Below are positions 36,551 to 47,157 of a stretch of DNA of 64,000 bases, piece after piece. Under the pieces are notes generated by a model, which did no database searches, was not told the origin of the DNA, and was given only the letters and a program-made list of their open reading frames with translations. The DNA lies in assembly GCF_003316765.1 (NCBI RefSeq), contig NZ_NIJF01000015.1:1-64000 (forward strand), in the 5' to 3' direction. A program made the translations under genes and the position numbers. This DNA is from Bacillus sp. P14.5 (GTDB lineage: Bacteria; Bacillota; Bacilli; Bacillales; Bacillaceae_B). Position 1 is the stretch's first letter, and each line of letters starts with the position of its first letter.

Positions 36551-36730
36551 GTACTTGTCTTCATTATACCGGTTCATAATCCAATTCAAAAAGAATTGAA
36601 ACCTGATGATCAAATACTAAATCAGGACTGGCCTCAATGGTACCTGCCCGATCCAACTGTTGAAATTCAGAAACTTTGGGAAAGATCGCCGTTAAAAAGG
36701 CCAACTAATGGTACATGGACATTACTATGA
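36551..36730 (+). pseudogene. Possible gene remnant without a start codon
   Basis: An open frame on the plus strand reads VHNPIQKELKPDDQILNQDW, then PQWYLPDPTVEIQKLWERSP before a stop at 36730. The tryptophan- and proline-rich composition looks like real protein, but no ATG, GTG or TTG with a ribosome-binding site is available and nothing upstream continues it. It may be the decayed end of a deleted gene. Low confidence. Confidence 0.3.
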
Positions 36731-36763
36731 AAAGAGGAGCGGCTTATATTCAGCCGCTCCTCT
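36731..36763 (-). terminator. Terminator after the DUF3784 gene
   Basis: AGAGGAGCGGCT pairs with AGCCGCTCCTCT and runs into TTTTC on the minus strand. Confidence 0.88.
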
Positions 36764-36769
36764 GGATGT

Positions 36770-37081
36770 TTATCTCTTTCTAAACCGATCCCCGGTATTT
36801 ACATAAACCACGATATACAGTACAACCGCGAGAAACAACCCAAGCCCGAGTGCGAAAAGCCATTGAGCATCAAGCAGCTCGCTGACTGGCCAAAACAGCA
36901 TACAAAATGACAATGCAAACATCATCTTCCCCATGAATCTGCATAGTGCCTGTTCATCATACTGTTCTTTTTCCTCTTTGGGCATTGTATTATATCCTGC
37001 GATTAAAAAAGCTCCTTTTCCATTCAGAAGGAATAGTCCGAGCACTATAAATAACGCAATGATAATGAATGTAACAATCAT
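36770..37081 (-). CDS. DUF3784 membrane protein
   Basis: A 103-residue protein with three predicted helices; FLLNGKGAFLIAGYNTMPKE followed by EKEQYDEQALCRFMGKMMF is the characteristic conserved N-terminal stretch of DUF3784. GGGAGGAG precedes the ATG. Function unknown. It lies 19 bp after another small membrane protein gene and shares its terminator, so the two form an operon. Confidence 0.8.
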   Translation of the reverse strand: MIVTFIIIALFIVLGLFLLNGKGAFLIAGYNTMPKEEKEQYDEQALCRFMGKMMFALSFCMLFWPVSELLDAQWLFALGLGLFLAVVLYIVVYVNTGDRFRKR

Positions 37082-37100
37082 GGTCAGTCTCCTCCCTCAT

Positions 37101-37451
37101 TTACCAGAATGATTTTGTAGCAAGGAAACCTGTCATTAGGACAGTGGAGGCACCAATTACCACCAGGATCATCCCTTTTGAATTTTGCTTGGACAGTTCT
37201 GCTCCTACGATTACCATCCCCATGCCAAGCAAGGCATATGCCAGCAGCCATGCTGAAGGAAAAGCCAGCGAAACATAAAGAAGCAGTAATCCAATGGTAA
37301 TAAGAATCATTGGAAGGAGTACGAGAGGTTTCCTTAACTCCCCTTTGACTTGTGCTTTCTCTTCCTCTGAGGATTTCAAGTATTCTTTTCTTACCGATAC
37401 AGCACCAGACACCAGGATTACTATAAGTCCAATTCCCCAGACAATATCCAT
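37101..37451 (-). CDS. Small four-helix membrane protein
   Basis: A 116-residue protein with four hydrophobic segments (about 3-20, 44-62, 66-84, 95-112) and a lysine/glutamate-rich first loop (KEYLKSSEEEKAQVKGELRK). First gene of a two-gene unit with the DUF3784 gene. ATG 37451 has GAGCAGGAA upstream. Not recognised beyond this. Confidence 0.6.
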   Translation of the reverse strand: MDIVWGIGLIVILVSGAVSVRKEYLKSSEEEKAQVKGELRKPLVLLPMILITIGLLLLYVSLAFPSAWLLAYALLGMGMVIVGAELSKQNSKGMILVVIGASTVLMTGFLATKSFW

Positions 37452-37820
37452 TCCTGCTCCTCTATTCTTTTAGGTTTTGATTAATTTTAACATATTTAAC
37501 CAAATAGTAAGTTAAAAGTTGAGTCCTAGAGAACAAAATTCCTACGCCATAATCACCTAATATTTTCCGGAGTTTTTCAAAACTAATCCTGCCTCTATGC
37601 CTTGCTGGAATCATTTTGAAAGGGCTTTTTATATAGAATGCTGATTTCGTAAAACTCCCAAGAGCCGTTTTTCTTGGATACTATGGTGTTTCTGCTCAAA
37701 TGGGATACGAAGAGAAGAGCCTCTCTCTCTCTCTTTCTTACCAGGTTGCTTCAGTGAATTATGGTGTTCTTTTTCAAAATTCCTTTTTTCTTAGCTGCAA
37801 AGTTTACAAAAAGACCCATT
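37452..37820. other. Intergenic region with a CT microsatellite
   Basis: About 370 bp without a supported gene. A CT dinucleotide run (about seven repeats) lies near 37721-37735. No structured element other than the T7SS terminator at its right edge. Confidence 0.5.
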
Positions 37821-37852
37821 AAAAAAAGGATTCCGTTTTTACGGAATCCTTT
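37821..37852 (-). terminator. Terminator of the type VII secretion operon
   Basis: AAAGGATTCCGT pairs with ACGGAATCCTTT and runs into a T7 tract on the minus strand. Confidence 0.9.
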
Positions 37853-37861
37853 CTAAGTGTA

Positions 37862-38346
37862 TCATTTCCTAACTTGCTTTCCTTGATCGGTTCTATTCCA
37901 AATGACGATTACCAATATGAGAAGGAGTATACACACCCCGGCGAATACAGCAATCAGAATGGAGAGGGAAGAAGAAGCTTGTTCAGCCTCTTCCATGGCG
38001 CCAAGCTTAACCGCTCTATCCGACTGGCTGAACAACTTTAAACCTTCAGCTTTGGCTTTAATGGTATTCGTTCCTTTTTCTTCCCCTTGAAATATATTCT
38101 GCTTCAATTCCCCTAATGCATTACTTGGTGCACCTTCAAATTGCAGCTTCTTCTGTTCTTCTGGAATCTCTATCTTTTGATTCTTCAAAGACTGATCATG
38201 TATCAAATCATTATTTTTTTGAATTTATTTTCTTTATAGTCGTTGGGGACCAAATCATCGATCCCCGTATTGGCTGATAGCGGGGCTGCTGAAATTCCCA
38301 ACAACACCCCTATAAGAATCTGGATAACAAAGAGCTTAGCCCTCAT
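37862..38346 (-). pseudogene. essA: Type VII secretion protein EssA (YueC), frameshifted
   Basis: EssA is a small bitopic membrane component of Firmicute T7SS. The N-terminus starts at ATG 38346 inside the end of esaA: MRAKLFVIQILIGVLLGISA, a signal/anchor helix, then TGIDDLVPNDYKENKFKK and a stop. The rest continues in the next frame, NNDLIHDQSLKNQKIEIPEE to a C-terminal helix LSILIAVFAGVCILLLILVI. One more A in the A7 tract (plus T at 38214-38220) joins them into 161 residues, a normal EssA length with both membrane segments. Confidence 0.85.
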
Positions 38347-41300
38347 ATGCTTCCGTTTCCTCATCAGACTGTCTGCCAGCCTTTTTATTCAATAGCATCT
38401 GGACTGCAACAAGCCCTATTACGATTAACCCTAATACAATTGAAGCTTCACTGAATAAGGATTCCGTTCCGTATTGAATGGACATATAGACAGTGGACAT
38501 AGGGTCTTTGAAATTGAAGTTAGGCGTCGTCAAAGCAAGCAATGGTGTCACAAACAGAACGATGAGACCTACCGAGACGAACCATCCTAATAGGCGATGA
38601 GCCGCGAACGCTACCCTTACCAGCCCTGAACCTGCCAATAAGAGAAGAATGGTAAAGATCGTCCACTCAACCGATCGGGATTCCACCAACGGATAGATAT
38701 CCAGTCCATACAGGCTTATGATAAATCCTACTATTAAGTTCAGAAGCAGGAAAATCACTCCTTGAATCCAGAGCGGCGCATTATGGAAGTAATAACTTGT
38801 ATATCCAATAAGCAAGCTCGATAACAGGACGATGAACAAGACAACAACCGGAGGAAGAACACTCGCTTTCTTCTCTTCCGGGACATCTCCCTTCACATTC
38901 AGCGGGTTCGTTAAGAAATCATAGACATACCCATTGGATTGTCCGTCTACGAAAGCGTTCCCCAGAACACTGAAGACATCATCATGGATCAATTGTGTAG
39001 AGGCTACATTCGCAGCCCACTTATTATTCAGTGTATCAGCATCACTTTGCACATTGGTGATATTCGAGCGAAGTTCTTCTGTATAAGAAACAATAGTATT
39101 CTGACTTTCGCTTACAGTATCCAGGAAGGAGTGGATGGTCTTAATTTCACTTCCGATCTGCTGCTGGTTTCCAACTAAGTCAGGACCTGTTAAACCAGAA
39201 GCCGGAGTCGGAGCCGCTTGCTCAGGCTGCTGAATCCGATTCAGTACATTCTCTGCCTCCTGATTGATGGCAGTCAGGCTCTCTGAAAGCTGTGTCTGCT
39301 GGTCATCAAGAGTTTGATTGTACTCTGCAGCAAAGACAGTGAAGGAATCTTGAAGGGTATTCAACGCATCCTCCGAATCAGGTAATGAGGTATTTAAGAG
39401 ATCCCACTCAGTTTGCTCAGCCTGTGTCACCTTCAGGATTTCATTTACTTCATTTTTCAACTCTTCATCTTGCAGAACAGCAGCCTTGACGCCATTTTCA
39501 GTCAGCATCCCATTCAGGACTGACTCATATCGATCAAGATAAGAGTAATATTTTAGTAGATCCATAAGTTTATAATTATTGATTCCGCGGGCAAAATAAC
39601 CAGATAAAGTGTTATATCTGTTTTGGGATAGAGCAGCTGAATTCAGGATCGCATTTTCTTTCTCCTCGATAGCCGCGCCAATGTTCCTGATGTTGTCAGA
39701 GAACATTTCCAATTCCTTCGTTAATGCCTCATTCGTTTCTTGCAGACTCTCACTATAATCTTCCAACTCCTGAATATAGGTGGTCAGCTTTTCTATATCT
39801 TCTGTCAATCCATCTATTGTATTGAGAAGTGTCTGTTTTTCCTCTTGAAGTGTCAGTGTTTTTTCTTCCAACACGGATATTTCTCTAAGCAACTCATCCA
39901 CAACTGCCTGAAGAGGGTTTTCTCTTGTATCATTTTTTGCTTCCAGCTGCTCCCGGACTTTACTAATTCGTTCATTGATGCCTATAACATCCTTAACAGC
40001 TGTGGTTATGGCTTCAGGAGTCAGTTCGGTTAAATTAGTGAGTGTTTCTTTTATAATATTGATGTCCGCAGAAATAGCTTTTAGATCACTTATTTCCTGG
40101 TCCAAATTCACTGGTGCCGGCGGTGGATCACTTGGTTCTCCTGGTTCCTCCGTTTCACCGGGCTCGGTTTCAACTTCTTGTGCTGAGATGACGACCGGCT
40201 GAGCATCCGTTTCTTCTCCCTCTTCCGGCGGATTAGGAGGATCCGGAACTGGCGGAGGGTCAAAAATCTTTCCGTCTCCTTCAGCCAGCTTATTGTTGAG
40301 TTCAAAAATATTTCCTTGAAGATTATTTAACGCGGTGGTGTCCTGCAATTGCTGGTAGAAGGTCAGCACCCGTTCCTGGAAGGAATAAAAATCTTCAACT
40401 TGTCTATCAACCTCTTCGAATCTACGTTGCTGTAAATTCGTTAATAGCTCCTGATTACTCTCCATGCTGCTGTTTACCTGGGTCAGGCCTGCTGTTAAAG
40501 CCTCACTTTGATCAGTGAACAGTGACTTCGTTTTCAAGTAACGCGGCTGTTGGTTTTGTGTAGACTCGTTGATCATCTGTACAGATTGAGCTTGAATATC
40601 GGCCAGTAATGTTTTCTGGTTATCCTGATATTCCCTGTATTGATCGACATATTCAACAAAACTGGAAAGGCTTTGTTGAAAGGATTCCATTGTATTCTCT
40701 TGTTCCGGCGTGCGGCTGTCAGCCTGCTGTATCGAATTTTGCAGATTTGCCAGCATGGACGTTTGCTGTTCGATCTGGCCTGCTAGATCTTTTGAGCTTG
40801 GTTTGTAGAAAGACAGCATTGTCGTTTGAAAAGCCTGTTCCTTTTGTAAAATCTCATCAAATTCATCCCGGATATTTTCCATATCGGCTGAGACGTAATT
40901 CCAATAAAGAGAGGACATTTTCTGATTGACCCTTTTTGTAGCCCTTTCAATCTCCAGCAAAACTTTTTCTTTATTCACAGCATTGAGCTGTGCTTGAACC
41001 TTATAGTTTAGGTTGGTTTTTTCAGGTCTTTCTTCATTATAAGTCATTACTTTGCCTGAAAAATCAGAAGGGATGTAAACGACGGCATCGTATTTAGAAC
41101 TTTGCAGGCCGTTTTCACCTGCACTTCGGCCTACAACCGACCATTCAAAGGAAGATCCATCCTCAAGCAGGGACGCTGCATCCCCTCCAAATGCCAGCTG
41201 CTGGCCGTCCACTTCAGTGCCTGCATCTTCATTCACAATGGCAATGGACTGGGTAGCGTTTTCTTTTACTTCCAAGGGGTTTTCCCCTACCGAACGAAAG

Positions 41301-41371
41301 AAGAGAAGAGGAGTTGCAAGAATCATCATGACGGCTAATAAAAGTTTAAACAGGCTTACTTTCTCTGTCAT
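38336..41371 (-). CDS. yueB: Type VII secretion protein EsaA (YueB)
   Basis: A 1011-residue membrane protein: one N-terminal helix (about residues 8-26), a long extracytoplasmic region (about 30-840) with a YhgE/Pip-like start, extended coiled coils and a Pro/Glu-rich insert (PPPVPDPPNPPEEGEE, near 370), then five or six C-terminal helices. In B. subtilis YueB is also the phage SPP1 receptor; here the extracellular fibre-like region would be the exposed part. Start overlaps the essC stop by 4 bp. Confidence 0.9.
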   Translation of the reverse strand: MTEKVSLFKLLLAVMMILATPLLFFRSVGENPLEVKENATQSIAIVNEDAGTEVDGQQLAFGGDAASLLEDGSSFEWSVVGRSAGENGLQSSKYDAVVYIPSDFSGKVMTYNEERPEKTNLNYKVQAQLNAVNKEKVLLEIERATKRVNQKMSSLYWNYVSADMENIRDEFDEILQKEQAFQTTMLSFYKPSSKDLAGQIEQQTSMLANLQNSIQQADSRTPEQENTMESFQQSLSSFVEYVDQYREYQDNQKTLLADIQAQSVQMINESTQNQQPRYLKTKSLFTDQSEALTAGLTQVNSSMESNQELLTNLQQRRFEEVDRQVEDFYSFQERVLTFYQQLQDTTALNNLQGNIFELNNKLAEGDGKIFDPPPVPDPPNPPEEGEETDAQPVVISAQEVETEPGETEEPGEPSDPPPAPVNLDQEISDLKAISADINIIKETLTNLTELTPEAITTAVKDVIGINERISKVREQLEAKNDTRENPLQAVVDELLREISVLEEKTLTLQEEKQTLLNTIDGLTEDIEKLTTYIQELEDYSESLQETNEALTKELEMFSDNIRNIGAAIEEKENAILNSAALSQNRYNTLSGYFARGINNYKLMDLLKYYSYLDRYESVLNGMLTENGVKAAVLQDEELKNEVNEILKVTQAEQTEWDLLNTSLPDSEDALNTLQDSFTVFAAEYNQTLDDQQTQLSESLTAINQEAENVLNRIQQPEQAAPTPASGLTGPDLVGNQQQIGSEIKTIHSFLDTVSESQNTIVSYTEELRSNITNVQSDADTLNNKWAANVASTQLIHDDVFSVLGNAFVDGQSNGYVYDFLTNPLNVKGDVPEEKKASVLPPVVVLFIVLLSSLLIGYTSYYFHNAPLWIQGVIFLLLNLIVGFIISLYGLDIYPLVESRSVEWTIFTILLLLAGSGLVRVAFAAHRLLGWFVSVGLIVLFVTPLLALTTPNFNFKDPMSTVYMSIQYGTESLFSEASIVLGLIVIGLVAVQMLLNKKAGRQSDEETEAYEG

Positions 41372-44300
41372 GCGTGTACTTTCCTTTCTGTTACCATAAG
41401 CGGTATTTGAATTTTTGCTTCTTTTCCGTTTTCTACATAATATCCAAAGCCCGGCTGAATTTCCGGCTCTCTTCGGTCATAGCTGAGTGTGAATAGGGTT
41501 TGTTCCGATTTTTTCATCAGTACAATAGCTTGACGGATTTGCTTCAACTCCACTGTTAAAGCATCATAACCCTTCGTCAGCTCACTGTTGCTGCCGGATA
41601 CAACCACACAAAAACCTAGATGGCTGTAATTCTTCATGCACCTGACAATCCTGTCCTGCAATAATGGATCAAGGTTTTGCAGGAACCTGGCATAACCATC
41701 GACAAGCAGCATGACTGGTAAGAAAGATGGCAGAGGACTTCCCTTTTGAACAGATAAGTTATATTGTTCTTCCCGGGAACTGAACAGTTCATCCACCCTG
41801 TTAAGCCACATGGTTATGTGTTCTTTGTTTTCCATATAAACAACCTTCTCTTCCCTCATCAGATTCGATAATCCTCTGTCAATGGAATCAAAGATGGCTA
41901 CATGCTCACTTTCCTGAAGGAGAGCTGTATTAGCCAAAACCTTTAAAACATTCGTCTTCCCTTTTTGCGCCTGCCCCAATACCAGGCAGTGCTTTGTCTT
42001 TCTGAAGTTTACATGTACAGGGCTGACAGATTCTTCATCCAATCCAATTGGCAGCAAACCTTCCTGTCTTCCCGCACCGGTGTATTGGGTGAAGTTAATC
42101 ATCGTCAGCTCTGCAGGAAGCATAGGTACCGGCTTTGGTGATGCCGATCCTTTGTACTTATCATTCAGTAACTGAATATCCTCTTTTAATAGATTTAACT
42201 GTTCAAAGTCATCCTTTCCTTCTGATGGAAGGAAAACTTGGGAGAAATACGCCGTATCCTTCTTTACAATCGCCCTTCCCGGAATGGCTTCAGGAGTAAA
42301 AGGCAATCTTCCAAGCATCGTGTAGGCTTCTGAACTGTCCATTAAATAATGGACGACCTTGGTTTTGAGATTATTCATTAAAGACTGGCGGATAGAATTC
42401 ACACGTGTTGCTGTAAAGAACATATAAATCCCCAGTGACTGTCCGTCCCGCGCAAACTGATTGATTTCAGTTTCAAGCTCCTGCATTTCCTCTTTGACCA
42501 GATCGAAATTATCAATGGTCACAAATAAGAGAGGAAGCTTCTTTTCACTAACAGTATTGTACATTTTGATGGAACTGACTTCCTGCTTTTGGAACAGCTG
42601 CTTTCTTCGTGCTATTTCATCATCCAATATTCCGACGAACTTCTCGATTTTCCTCTCCTCGTCAATCATGAAGTAATCAGCTGTATGCGGCAATTGCCTT
42701 AATGGCAATAAACCGCCGTTTCCAAAGTCGAGAAGGTAATAATGAATCTCTTCCGGAGTAAACTGCGCAGCCATTCCCATCAATATGGTGATGAGCGTTT
42801 GGGTCTTGCCGTAACCTGATGACCCAAAAACACCGACGTTTCCGTCTTCAACCACCTCATAGTGATAAGGGGTCTGGCTCTGCTTCTCCGGTTCATCAAC
42901 CATGGCCAGCAGGATCTTATTCTCTTCCATCTGAGCATAGCCTTTACGGTATATTCGATTGGACAGAGGAGGCAGCCATGGACTGGACAACCTTTTCAAG
43001 TTCAGCTGCTTCTCCAGCGCTTCGATGCGATCAACAACCGCGTCGATTTCACTGACCAATTCTTTTTGACTGCCAGGCTTTGCCGCAACTTCGGATATTG
43101 GAATCAATCCCAAATCTGTGACAATCGCGACTTCATCTTCTGCTTCAAACGACTCCTCCTGGTATGGGGCACCGCTCCAGGCAGATTGGAACAAGTCATA
43201 TACTTCATTGTTTCCAACCTGCAGGTATCCTCTGCCCGTCACTGTAAGAGATGCTGCATCGCCATTTTTGAGGATTTCGCGGCTGTCCTCTGTGTTTTGC
43301 ACTTTCAATGCGACCCTGAACCTGGCATTACTCCATATTTGGTTATCAATAACGCCTCCAGGCTTCTGGGTTGCTAAAATGAGGTGGACACCCAAGCTTC
43401 GTCCTATACGAGCTGCACTGACCAATTCCTTGATGAAATCAGGCTCTTCACTTTTTAACTCCGCAAATTCATCAGAGATTAGGAAGAGGTGCGGAAGAGG
43501 CTCTTCTGTTTTCGCTTGTTTATAGAGCCGCGTGTAGTCATTAATATGACTGACTCCATAACGGTCAAACAAGCGCTGCCTCCTTTTCAATTCACTCTTT
43601 ATGGAGGCAAGTGCCCGTGAACTGAAGTTCTTGCTTCCTTCAATATTGGTGATCGTCCCTAATAAGTGAGGCATATCCTTAAATGGCTGGGCCATTCCCC
43701 CGCCCTTGTAATCGATCAGCAGGAATGCTACTTCATGTGGGTGGAAATGGACAGCTAAGGAAAGAATATACGTTTGTAAAAATTCACTCTTACCTGAACC
43801 CGTGGTCCCCGCCAGAAGCCCATGGGGACCATGCGCCTTTTCATGCAAGTTCAGTTCGACAAGGTCTTCCTTCCCTTTCAGTCCTACGGGGACAGCCAGC
43901 GACTTAGCCGACTCTCTGGACATCCAGTTCTCTTCGATCGGAAGCTGGTCAACATCCTTGACCTTGAGCATTTCCAGAAAGGATACGCTTTCCGGGATAG
44001 AGTTCGTCATCCCGACTTGATGATTGAGTGTACGCAGTGTCCTGGCATACTTTTCATTCCCAGCGCTGCTGAACTCATCCATCCGGAAAGGGATCCTGAC
44101 GGCTTTCTTGTCCTGGATCAGAATATCCCCTTCGCTGTCATTGATATAACGGACCAGGGTATGAACATTATCCGATAAACTTTCTTTTGCTTCTGCTGCA
44201 AAGATGACAGACATCCCCAGATGGGCATACTCTCCTTCAAGATACTGCAGGATCACATGTTCAGATATCAATTGATGGTTTGTGATGATAAAAACATAAT

Positions 44301-45828
44301 GAGGAGCGAAACGCACCTTCTCCGAGTCCTCATCAATATCCCGTTCACGAAGGACTTCGTATATGGAAGAAAGGATTTGATCCCTTGTTTTTTCGTTATA
44401 GATAAACCCTTTAGCAAATGACTGCGGCAGTTGAAAGTGCGGAAGCCATTTCATCCATTCCCAGTCCTTGTATTCCTCCTCATGGAAAATGAAGATAAAC
44501 CTTACATCATGATAACTGTGGAAAAAAGCCAATTGGCCGATTAACTGATGAATCTCATTTTTATAAACGGATTCCTTACCAATTAATCCGACAGCCCCTT
44601 TGTGGAGATCCGCCGTCACGGGCAGGTGATCGATTTCACGGTAGGCCCTTTCCAATCTCTGCGACTCTTCCATCAACTCATCCATTTCCCGGTTGGATAA
44701 GTCGGAAGAATTCACTGAGATACTGTAGCTGGCAGGCAGTGTCCCCCTGCCTAATCGGAACTGAAGGAAATCCGGACTTTCAATCGCTCTTTCCCAAAGC
44801 CTGCCGGACAGCTGCTCTGTAAGATACTTCATTCTTTCATAGGAAGGAAAATGAAAGTGCAGGACCTCTGACTGTTTCTCTGCAAGCTCATGAAGTTCAT
44901 TTCTTTTGCTTTCTAAATATTGAGTATAGATGCGTGTTCTTCTTTCCTTCGATTGTTTTCTATTTCTTTTATCTTTAAAGAACTGCACGGTCGATGTAAC
45001 CAGCGTCGTTGTAAACATCACCATTGAAATGATGATGAAGATTCCCCTTGGTATTACAAGGGCGACGATTCCCATGACGAGCAGCATCATCAGCGGAGGG
45101 AGGATTATCAGCCACAGGCTGCGATTGGAATCACTTGATTCCTGGCTTGGAAAGGACAGCTGGACCTTTTCCTCTGGCAGTTCGTAAACCATTCTGGGTG
45201 TCCGCCGGTAATTGGGATACTTTTTCTGCATTTCTGAGGTCGGCCGCACTGACTCCACTAATTCCGTTTGATAGTCTTCTAAGCTATGTATCTCGATTAG
45301 GTCGTTTTCTGTAAGGGTAATGGCTATGAAAGGGTAAAATAAGATATCCCCAACCGTAAGCTCCATTTTCCCTTTTGCCAGATGTCCGTTGTGATAGAGT
45401 GAAGAGGCACCTTTCGCATCCATCACCCATTTATCCCCATCATTTTTATACAATAAAAAAGAACTCTTCAAAGAATCATTGGTTTTAATATGAATGGCTG
45501 CCAGCGGGTCCCCGGAAGAAATACTGATCTCTTCTTTATGGCCGATGTAATAGGTTTTCGGTTCTGCCGGATATGAAGTGAGTATGATATGTAATTCTTT
45601 ATCACCTGCCAGCAGTGACTGTCTTCGGCCTTGTTCAAGCTCAATCGCTTCTTTTCCATCTTGATACAGCAGGACAGCATCTCCTGCATCTTCTACAAGG
45701 ATAGATGAGGGTATTGAGAAAATCGTAATGGAATCCTCCAGCCCCGGTCCTATAGTGATTTTTTCATTCTGATTCCCGATCATGATCGATTGATAGTAGT
45801 GATCGTGAAATATCCATAGGGCATACAT
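41368..45828 (-). CDS. essC: Type VII secretion ATPase EssC (YukBA)
   Basis: A 1486-residue FtsK/SpoIIIE-type motor. N-terminal FHA-like region (about 1-200), two membrane helices (about 230-280), then three ATPase modules: Walker A GTTGSGKSE near 672, GSSGYGKTQ near 1003 and a degenerate GQAQKGKTN near 1286. The first is followed by LLIDYKGGG (Walker B). Full-length single-chain form, as in S. aureus EssC. It powers export of WXG100/LXG proteins. AGGGGG precedes the ATG. Confidence 0.95.
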   Translation of the reverse strand: MYALWIFHDHYYQSIMIGNQNEKITIGPGLEDSITIFSIPSSILVEDAGDAVLLYQDGKEAIELEQGRRQSLLAGDKELHIILTSYPAEPKTYYIGHKEEISISSGDPLAAIHIKTNDSLKSSFLLYKNDGDKWVMDAKGASSLYHNGHLAKGKMELTVGDILFYPFIAITLTENDLIEIHSLEDYQTELVESVRPTSEMQKKYPNYRRTPRMVYELPEEKVQLSFPSQESSDSNRSLWLIILPPLMMLLVMGIVALVIPRGIFIIISMVMFTTTLVTSTVQFFKDKRNRKQSKERRTRIYTQYLESKRNELHELAEKQSEVLHFHFPSYERMKYLTEQLSGRLWERAIESPDFLQFRLGRGTLPASYSISVNSSDLSNREMDELMEESQRLERAYREIDHLPVTADLHKGAVGLIGKESVYKNEIHQLIGQLAFFHSYHDVRFIFIFHEEEYKDWEWMKWLPHFQLPQSFAKGFIYNEKTRDQILSSIYEVLRERDIDEDSEKVRFAPHYVFIITNHQLISEHVILQYLEGEYAHLGMSVIFAAEAKESLSDNVHTLVRYINDSEGDILIQDKKAVRIPFRMDEFSSAGNEKYARTLRTLNHQVGMTNSIPESVSFLEMLKVKDVDQLPIEENWMSRESAKSLAVPVGLKGKEDLVELNLHEKAHGPHGLLAGTTGSGKSEFLQTYILSLAVHFHPHEVAFLLIDYKGGGMAQPFKDMPHLLGTITNIEGSKNFSSRALASIKSELKRRQRLFDRYGVSHINDYTRLYKQAKTEEPLPHLFLISDEFAELKSEEPDFIKELVSAARIGRSLGVHLILATQKPGGVIDNQIWSNARFRVALKVQNTEDSREILKNGDAASLTVTGRGYLQVGNNEVYDLFQSAWSGAPYQEESFEAEDEVAIVTDLGLIPISEVAAKPGSQKELVSEIDAVVDRIEALEKQLNLKRLSSPWLPPLSNRIYRKGYAQMEENKILLAMVDEPEKQSQTPYHYEVVEDGNVGVFGSSGYGKTQTLITILMGMAAQFTPEEIHYYLLDFGNGGLLPLRQLPHTADYFMIDEERKIEKFVGILDDEIARRKQLFQKQEVSSIKMYNTVSEKKLPLLFVTIDNFDLVKEEMQELETEINQFARDGQSLGIYMFFTATRVNSIRQSLMNNLKTKVVHYLMDSSEAYTMLGRLPFTPEAIPGRAIVKKDTAYFSQVFLPSEGKDDFEQLNLLKEDIQLLNDKYKGSASPKPVPMLPAELTMINFTQYTGAGRQEGLLPIGLDEESVSPVHVNFRKTKHCLVLGQAQKGKTNVLKVLANTALLQESEHVAIFDSIDRGLSNLMREEKVVYMENKEHITMWLNRVDELFSSREEQYNLSVQKGSPLPSFLPVMLLVDGYARFLQNLDPLLQDRIVRCMKNYSHLGFCVVVSGSNSELTKGYDALTVELKQIRQAIVLMKKSEQTLFTLSYDRREPEIQPGFGYYVENGKEAKIQIPLMVTERKVHA

Positions 45829-45850
45829 AGGTTAACCCCCTGTTCATTTG

Positions 45851-47143
45851 TTAGTCCGTTTTCTTCTTATCATCTGCTTCAGGTTGGGAGGCTTCCTCAT
45901 CTGCAGCTGCAGGTTCTGGCTGCGATGCTTCCTGCTCTTCCGTTTCTGTTTCTTCTATTGTTTCTTCAGGCAGTGATTCATCATCTTCAAGTGCTTCCAT
46001 TTCTTCTTCATACTCTGCCAGCTCACTTTCAATTTCACCTATTGCCTGCTGGCGTTCTTCACTATCAAGATCACTGTCTGCCTTTACCTGCTCACGGTAC
46101 TTAAGAAGGCCAAACATAATTAAATCCCGGTCCTCCAAGAACCTGGCGGCTTCCAATGCTTCCTTCGCCTTTCCTCTTCCGATATTGATCCAATATTCAT
46201 AATAGAGGGGATCAGATTGAAGAGACACGGTGTTTCGTACATTCTCTTTTTGTTCCTCTGTCAAAGATTCATTAATGATATAGGATAATGCAAGCTGATA
46301 TTGTGTGACTTTCGGGATTTCATCAATCTCGTAAGATTGAAGTTCCGTAACCACATCACTGTACTTATTGAGCAGGAAACTCTCCTGGGCCGCCACTACC
46401 CTTTCTTGCTTTGGAAACATGAAGAATAGAGAATAAATAGAATAAACAAGGGCTGGGATTAACAATAAAGATACTGCCAGCATGATATACCGGTTCAGTT
46501 TCCACTTTTTCTTGCTCACGGACATAAGAAGGGAATCCGATTGTTTCGCTTCTTTTATAAATTGATTGATTACTTCACCGAGACGGTCAAAGCTGTCAGC
46601 CTCCAAAATCTCTTTGGTGATGGCCGGTAATTTTAAAGTCGCATTGTAATTCTTGTATTCTTCAAATGTATACTGCCTATCCACGATAGCAGCCGCTGAA
46701 GCTTTGGTCTCCATTAACAAGAGATCAGCTTCTTTTTCATAAGGAGGCAGACTTTCCTTTACCCCATAATGGATAAAGTGGGGGGTCAACCCTTGATCGA
46801 ATACAATGTTTTCCGGACAGACAATAAGGTGGAGGCGTGACAGCTTATGGCTCTGTACTTTTTGAACCAGTTGATAGGCGCATATTAACCGCTCCTTTTC
46901 GTTCACCTTTAATCGGGAAGGAAAAGAAAATGTATCTGGTATGGTATTTTCAATATGTAATTCATCATTTTTCATAAAAATTTCTTTTCGTATTGCCGGT
47001 TCTATATTTTTCAGGATGCTGATCTCGCTGATGTCATCCAGTCGTATCTTTTCTTTTTGAAAGATCAATGTCATCTTATCTTTTTCTTTATGAACTACCG
47101 CTTCCAGTTTCTCTTGCAGATATGATCCTTTTTTTTGTGACAT
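45851..47143 (-). CDS. essB: Type VII secretion protein EssB (YukC)
   Basis: The start is placed at ATG 47143 (MSQKKGSYLQEKL) because AAGGAG lies 9 bases upstream, inside the longer frame that begins at 47161. Cytoplasmic pseudokinase-like domain (about 1-210), one membrane helix YIMLAVSLLLIPALVYSIYS (near 218-240), an extracytoplasmic helical domain and a Glu-rich tail. Core scaffold that contacts EssC. The gene contains an intact A8 tract (47113-47120 region) in frame, unlike the broken tracts elsewhere. Confidence 0.92.
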   Translation of the reverse strand: MSQKKGSYLQEKLEAVVHKEKDKMTLIFQKEKIRLDDISEISILKNIEPAIRKEIFMKNDELHIENTIPDTFSFPSRLKVNEKERLICAYQLVQKVQSHKLSRLHLIVCPENIVFDQGLTPHFIHYGVKESLPPYEKEADLLLMETKASAAAIVDRQYTFEEYKNYNATLKLPAITKEILEADSFDRLGEVINQFIKEAKQSDSLLMSVSKKKWKLNRYIMLAVSLLLIPALVYSIYSLFFMFPKQERVVAAQESFLLNKYSDVVTELQSYEIDEIPKVTQYQLALSYIINESLTEEQKENVRNTVSLQSDPLYYEYWINIGRGKAKEALEAARFLEDRDLIMFGLLKYREQVKADSDLDSEERQQAIGEIESELAEYEEEMEALEDDESLPEETIEETETEEQEASQPEPAAADEEASQPEADDKKKTD

Positions 47144-47157
47144 TTGCCTGGTCTCCT

